Below, piece after piece: positions 61,602 through 64,000 of a stretch of 64,000 nucleotides of DNA. The position numbers and the translations under genes were made by a program. Positions within the stretch are counted from its first letter, which is position 1, and the number at the start of each line of letters is the position of its first letter. The stretch is from Mycteria americana (lineage: Eukaryota; Chordata; Aves; Ciconiiformes; Ciconiidae), in contig NC_134366.1 in assembly GCF_035582795.1 (NCBI RefSeq), forward strand, positions 818,501 to 882,500, given 5' to 3'. The notes beneath the pieces were generated by a model. The model saw nothing but the letters and a program-made list of their open reading frames with translations, had not been told where the DNA came from and searched no databases.

Positions 61602-61620
61602 CCCCCCCCCCCCCCCCCCC
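61602..61620. repeat. Poly-C tract, 19 nt
   Basis: 19 consecutive C residues after GATGACT. It lies about 50 bp upstream of the 61672-61754 hairpin. Confidence 0.85.
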
Positions 61621-61671
61621 GGATGTTCACCAACACTTCTGTAAGCAGTTGGAGTCTTTAGACTTTACAGT

Positions 61672-61754
61672 AGCCTAAGATAGACTTTACCTGGTCCCCT
61701 CACATATTTTCTTAATTTATTATGTGAGGGGACCAGGTAAGTCTATCTTAGGCT
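61672..61754. repeat. Near-perfect hairpin, 34/35-bp arms, 14-bp loop
   Basis: Left arm 61672-61706 (begins AGCCTAAGATAG, ends CCCCTCACATA) and right arm 61721-61754 (begins TATGTGAGGGG, ends TATCTTAGGCT) are exact reverse complements except for one extra T in the left arm. The AT-rich loop is 61707-61720. No transposon family, flanking direct repeat or coding frame was recognised. Confidence 0.9.
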
Positions 61755-62183
61755 CCTGTAAGACCTAGTGCATAAAAATCTTTGCAGCCACACCTGCAAT
61801 TTTAGCAAATCTGTTAATATGGGGTAAGACAGACAGATTATTTAGCATTTCTGCTTGTCAGTCAAGAACACCCCATACTTACGGAAAAAAAGCAGTCTTT
61901 ACAACTGGATAGTAAAGACCACCTTGGTAGTATAGGAATTCTTTCCTTCAGGGTTTATTTAAAGAACAACTAGAGACGCAGGTTTACCAAAGGAAGAAAT
62001 GTTTTTGCCCAGACCAAGAAACTGTGGTAGATTTTACTTTACTGGTATCAGAACCATGGTTGATGCAGCGCTACCCAGTTTGGGATGGAGTAGCAATGCC
62101 CAGCACTAAAAAAGTAGCTAATACTTTTCATTTTCTTTAATGTTCTGCCACAGAAGATAGGGCTGTGGGTTGTTCCCACCCCG

Positions 62184-62208
62184 CCCCCCCCCCCCCCCCC
62201 CCCCCCCC
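62184..62208. repeat. Poly-C tract, 25 nt
   Basis: 25 consecutive C residues preceded by CCCACCCCG, so the C-rich zone spans about 62175-62208. The Gly-rich minus-strand frame here is an artefact of the G-run. Confidence 0.85.
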
Positions 62209-63196
62209 AAATAAGATAAAGTTTAAAGTTTGGTGTTTTCAATGCAAAGAGATTGGAATATTTTGTGTCAGAAAGTAATAACCTGGTGGATCACAGCAAT
62301 AGATGCGGGATGAACTTTAACGGAGCAGACTGTCGGGCTGCGCGTTTAGGGCTTGATGCGATCTGGGTGTTCATCAGTTGGGAGTAGCTGGGGAGAAGGA
62401 CCTCGATGCCCCAGTTTATCGCAGGGTGGCTAGACTGCAAATAATGCTGTGGAAAAAGAAAATGTGGGTTTATGATGTGTATTAGTGGAGTTTCCTTCTG
62501 TTGGAAAGGGGAGCATTAGTGTTACCACACAAGCAAGAGCTCATCCACAATACTCGTGTATCTGAATCATACACAAGATATTTCTCCATTCCTTAATTAA
62601 CTTAGTAACTCTCCTTTCCACCCCTTCTGAAGCGAACAGGACTCTTTCAGAAGGTTTTTCTCACTCCTGAGTGCTTTATCAGTTATTAAAGCTGAAATGA
62701 TACTCTTTTCAGTGGGCTGTTTTCTCATTTAACTGAAAGCTCTGGCATTTTGCTTCCATGTAACACGAAACGTGTGTCTGTACGGAGAGGAACAAGCATT
62801 AGTGTTTCTATATGACTTTCATTAATAAGCAGGTACTGAGATGATATTTTGTTGTGAGACTGGCTGGATTACTTGCTATGGTGAAGAACAAGTTGGACAT
62901 TTCTCCATGTGGATTGAAATACTTAACTGACTGCGGCTTAGTTTATATTCTTTTCTGCGGAGCACTGCATGGAGAGTATCAGGAGTATTACTTTGGAATT
63001 TTTTTGTTGTGTGTAGATGTGCTTGTTTTACAATAAAGAGACATTAACAAATGAAGTGTAACATATCATATAGAAAAATTTAGGACAGTAGATGAGGAGA
63101 TGGTTCCCTGGTAAAGCTGGTGGGTATAGCTTCACTGAAATAATGGAGAACATATAGAAAATAGCCTGCTGTGCACAACTGAAATACAGCTCCCGA

Positions 63197-63227
63197 TTTC
63201 TTTCTTTCTTTCTTTCTTTTTTTTTTT
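63197..63227. repeat. TTTC tetranucleotide microsatellite with T-run
   Basis: Five TTTC units followed by an 11-T run. It is a pure pyrimidine tract and likely length-variable. Confidence 0.8.
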
Positions 63228-64000
63228 AATCTGGATCCCCTTAAAATATTAATCCAAGTATCATTAATGTAATCCTTAAAAGAATACAGCATATGCTTTT
63301 CTAGTTGAGCCTGCAACACCTGTAGGTTTTGGCTGTGAAGGTATTAATAACATTGCAAGAGATTCTACTCTGAAGTTTGGAAGTACAGAAAATGGCATGG
63401 AGTGGTATAGGCTTTATTGAAAGAAACAAGCTTCACCTTTGCTTTCTCACTTGTCTTGGACTAAAATGTGACAGTTCCGCTGTGTGACAGCCTTTAGAGT
63501 GCCTTGTACAGTGGTTCTATGTAATAATAACTGGTCAATCAGGCCCCAGATGTTTTGGTGCCTCTTTAGCTTTGTTCATCTTGGTCAGATAAAAATTGGT
63601 GTGTGAATCAAACCTGGCTGTCGCAGGTGGCTATGCAGGTGTATGCCTAACAGGGACTGTGAGAGCTTTTAAGGCATTATATGAGCACCTGAAATACTGC
63701 TTAGTGGAGGGATGTCCTAATCATCCTGGATTACTTCAGCTTTAATGGTGTGTCTGTAAAAAGCTATTAACATGCATGATGAGGGAAAAGTTGCTCACAA
63801 TTTTTATGGTATATCCTTAATAGGTTGAGCAAGTGTTGATGTGAAATGGTAACAGCTAGATAGTATTCCTGTTGAGGAGCGAACATTAAGGAAAGGTACC
63901 TGGATGACTGTAGTGGGACTGTAGCAAAACTTCTCAAGATTTAGTTAATTTTGAGTAACATAAATCATCTCCTAGCCATCCCTAATAAGCTTACATCCAA

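Larger units (their letters stand above)
32707..64000 (+). other. MAP4: Long AT-rich region, probable first intron of MAP4 (continues past window)
   Basis: 31 kb with no exon I can assign. I looked for a MAP4 first coding exon (Met-Ala-Asp-Leu-Ser-Leu start) and did not find one. The first intron of mammalian MAP4 is very long, so this is compatible. The region holds homopolymers, poly-C tracts, T/G-rich and TA microsatellites, a hairpin, a diverged duplication and a few isolated protein-like frames, listed separately. Between these I see only unremarkable AT-rich sequence. Confidence 0.5.

Noticed and set aside
62330..62430. GC-richer patch resembling a LINE fragment (GGAGAAGGACCTCGATG)
   Set aside because: The resemblance covers only about a dozen bases and no neighbouring CR1 blocks align.

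Overview
This window looks like bird nuclear DNA. The evidence is a vertebrate CDC25A gene with short introns, a 5'-truncated chicken-repeat-1 (CR1) LINE with a typical avian 3' end (ATTCTATG-type repeat), and long, repeat-poor AT-rich non-coding DNA. No prokaryotic-type gene organisation, CRISPR array, rRNA or tRNA was seen.

Layout. (1) 1-6923, + strand: the last eight coding exons of CDC25A. They encode about 288 residues: the end of the regulatory region and the whole rhodanese-like catalytic domain with its HCEFSSER active-site loop. A 3'UTR of about 1.5 kb follows, ending at an AATAAA at 6898. The 5' half of the gene lies left of the window. (2) 6924-13869: GC-rich intergenic DNA with many long but non-coding-looking reading frames. 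(3) 13870-15230: a degenerate CR1 LINE, + strand, covering the reverse-transcriptase C-terminal half and the 3'UTR. (4) 15231-31955: intergenic DNA without a recognisable gene. (5) 31956-32189: a pyrimidine-strand minisatellite with 30/36-bp units. It adjoins a CpG-island promoter (about 32260-33120) that has paired inverted CCAAT boxes and a clean splice donor at 32706/32707. (6) 32707-64000: AT-rich DNA best read as a very long first intron.

From conserved vertebrate gene order (CDC25A followed by MAP4, same strand), the CpG island and non-coding exon are most likely the MAP4 promoter and exon 1. This is inference: no MAP4 coding exon was found in the window. CDC25A removes inhibitory phosphates from CDKs to drive S-phase and mitotic entry. 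MAP4 is a microtubule-stabilising protein.

No convincing undescribed system was found. The observations most worth checking are a 150-codon protein-like minus-strand frame at 55783-56238, a near-perfect 34/35-bp hairpin at 61672-61754, a diverged intronic duplication (54080-54300 and 54879-55130), very long poly-C and poly-T tracts, and two smaller exon-like minus-strand frames (36830-37000 and about 42506-42658).
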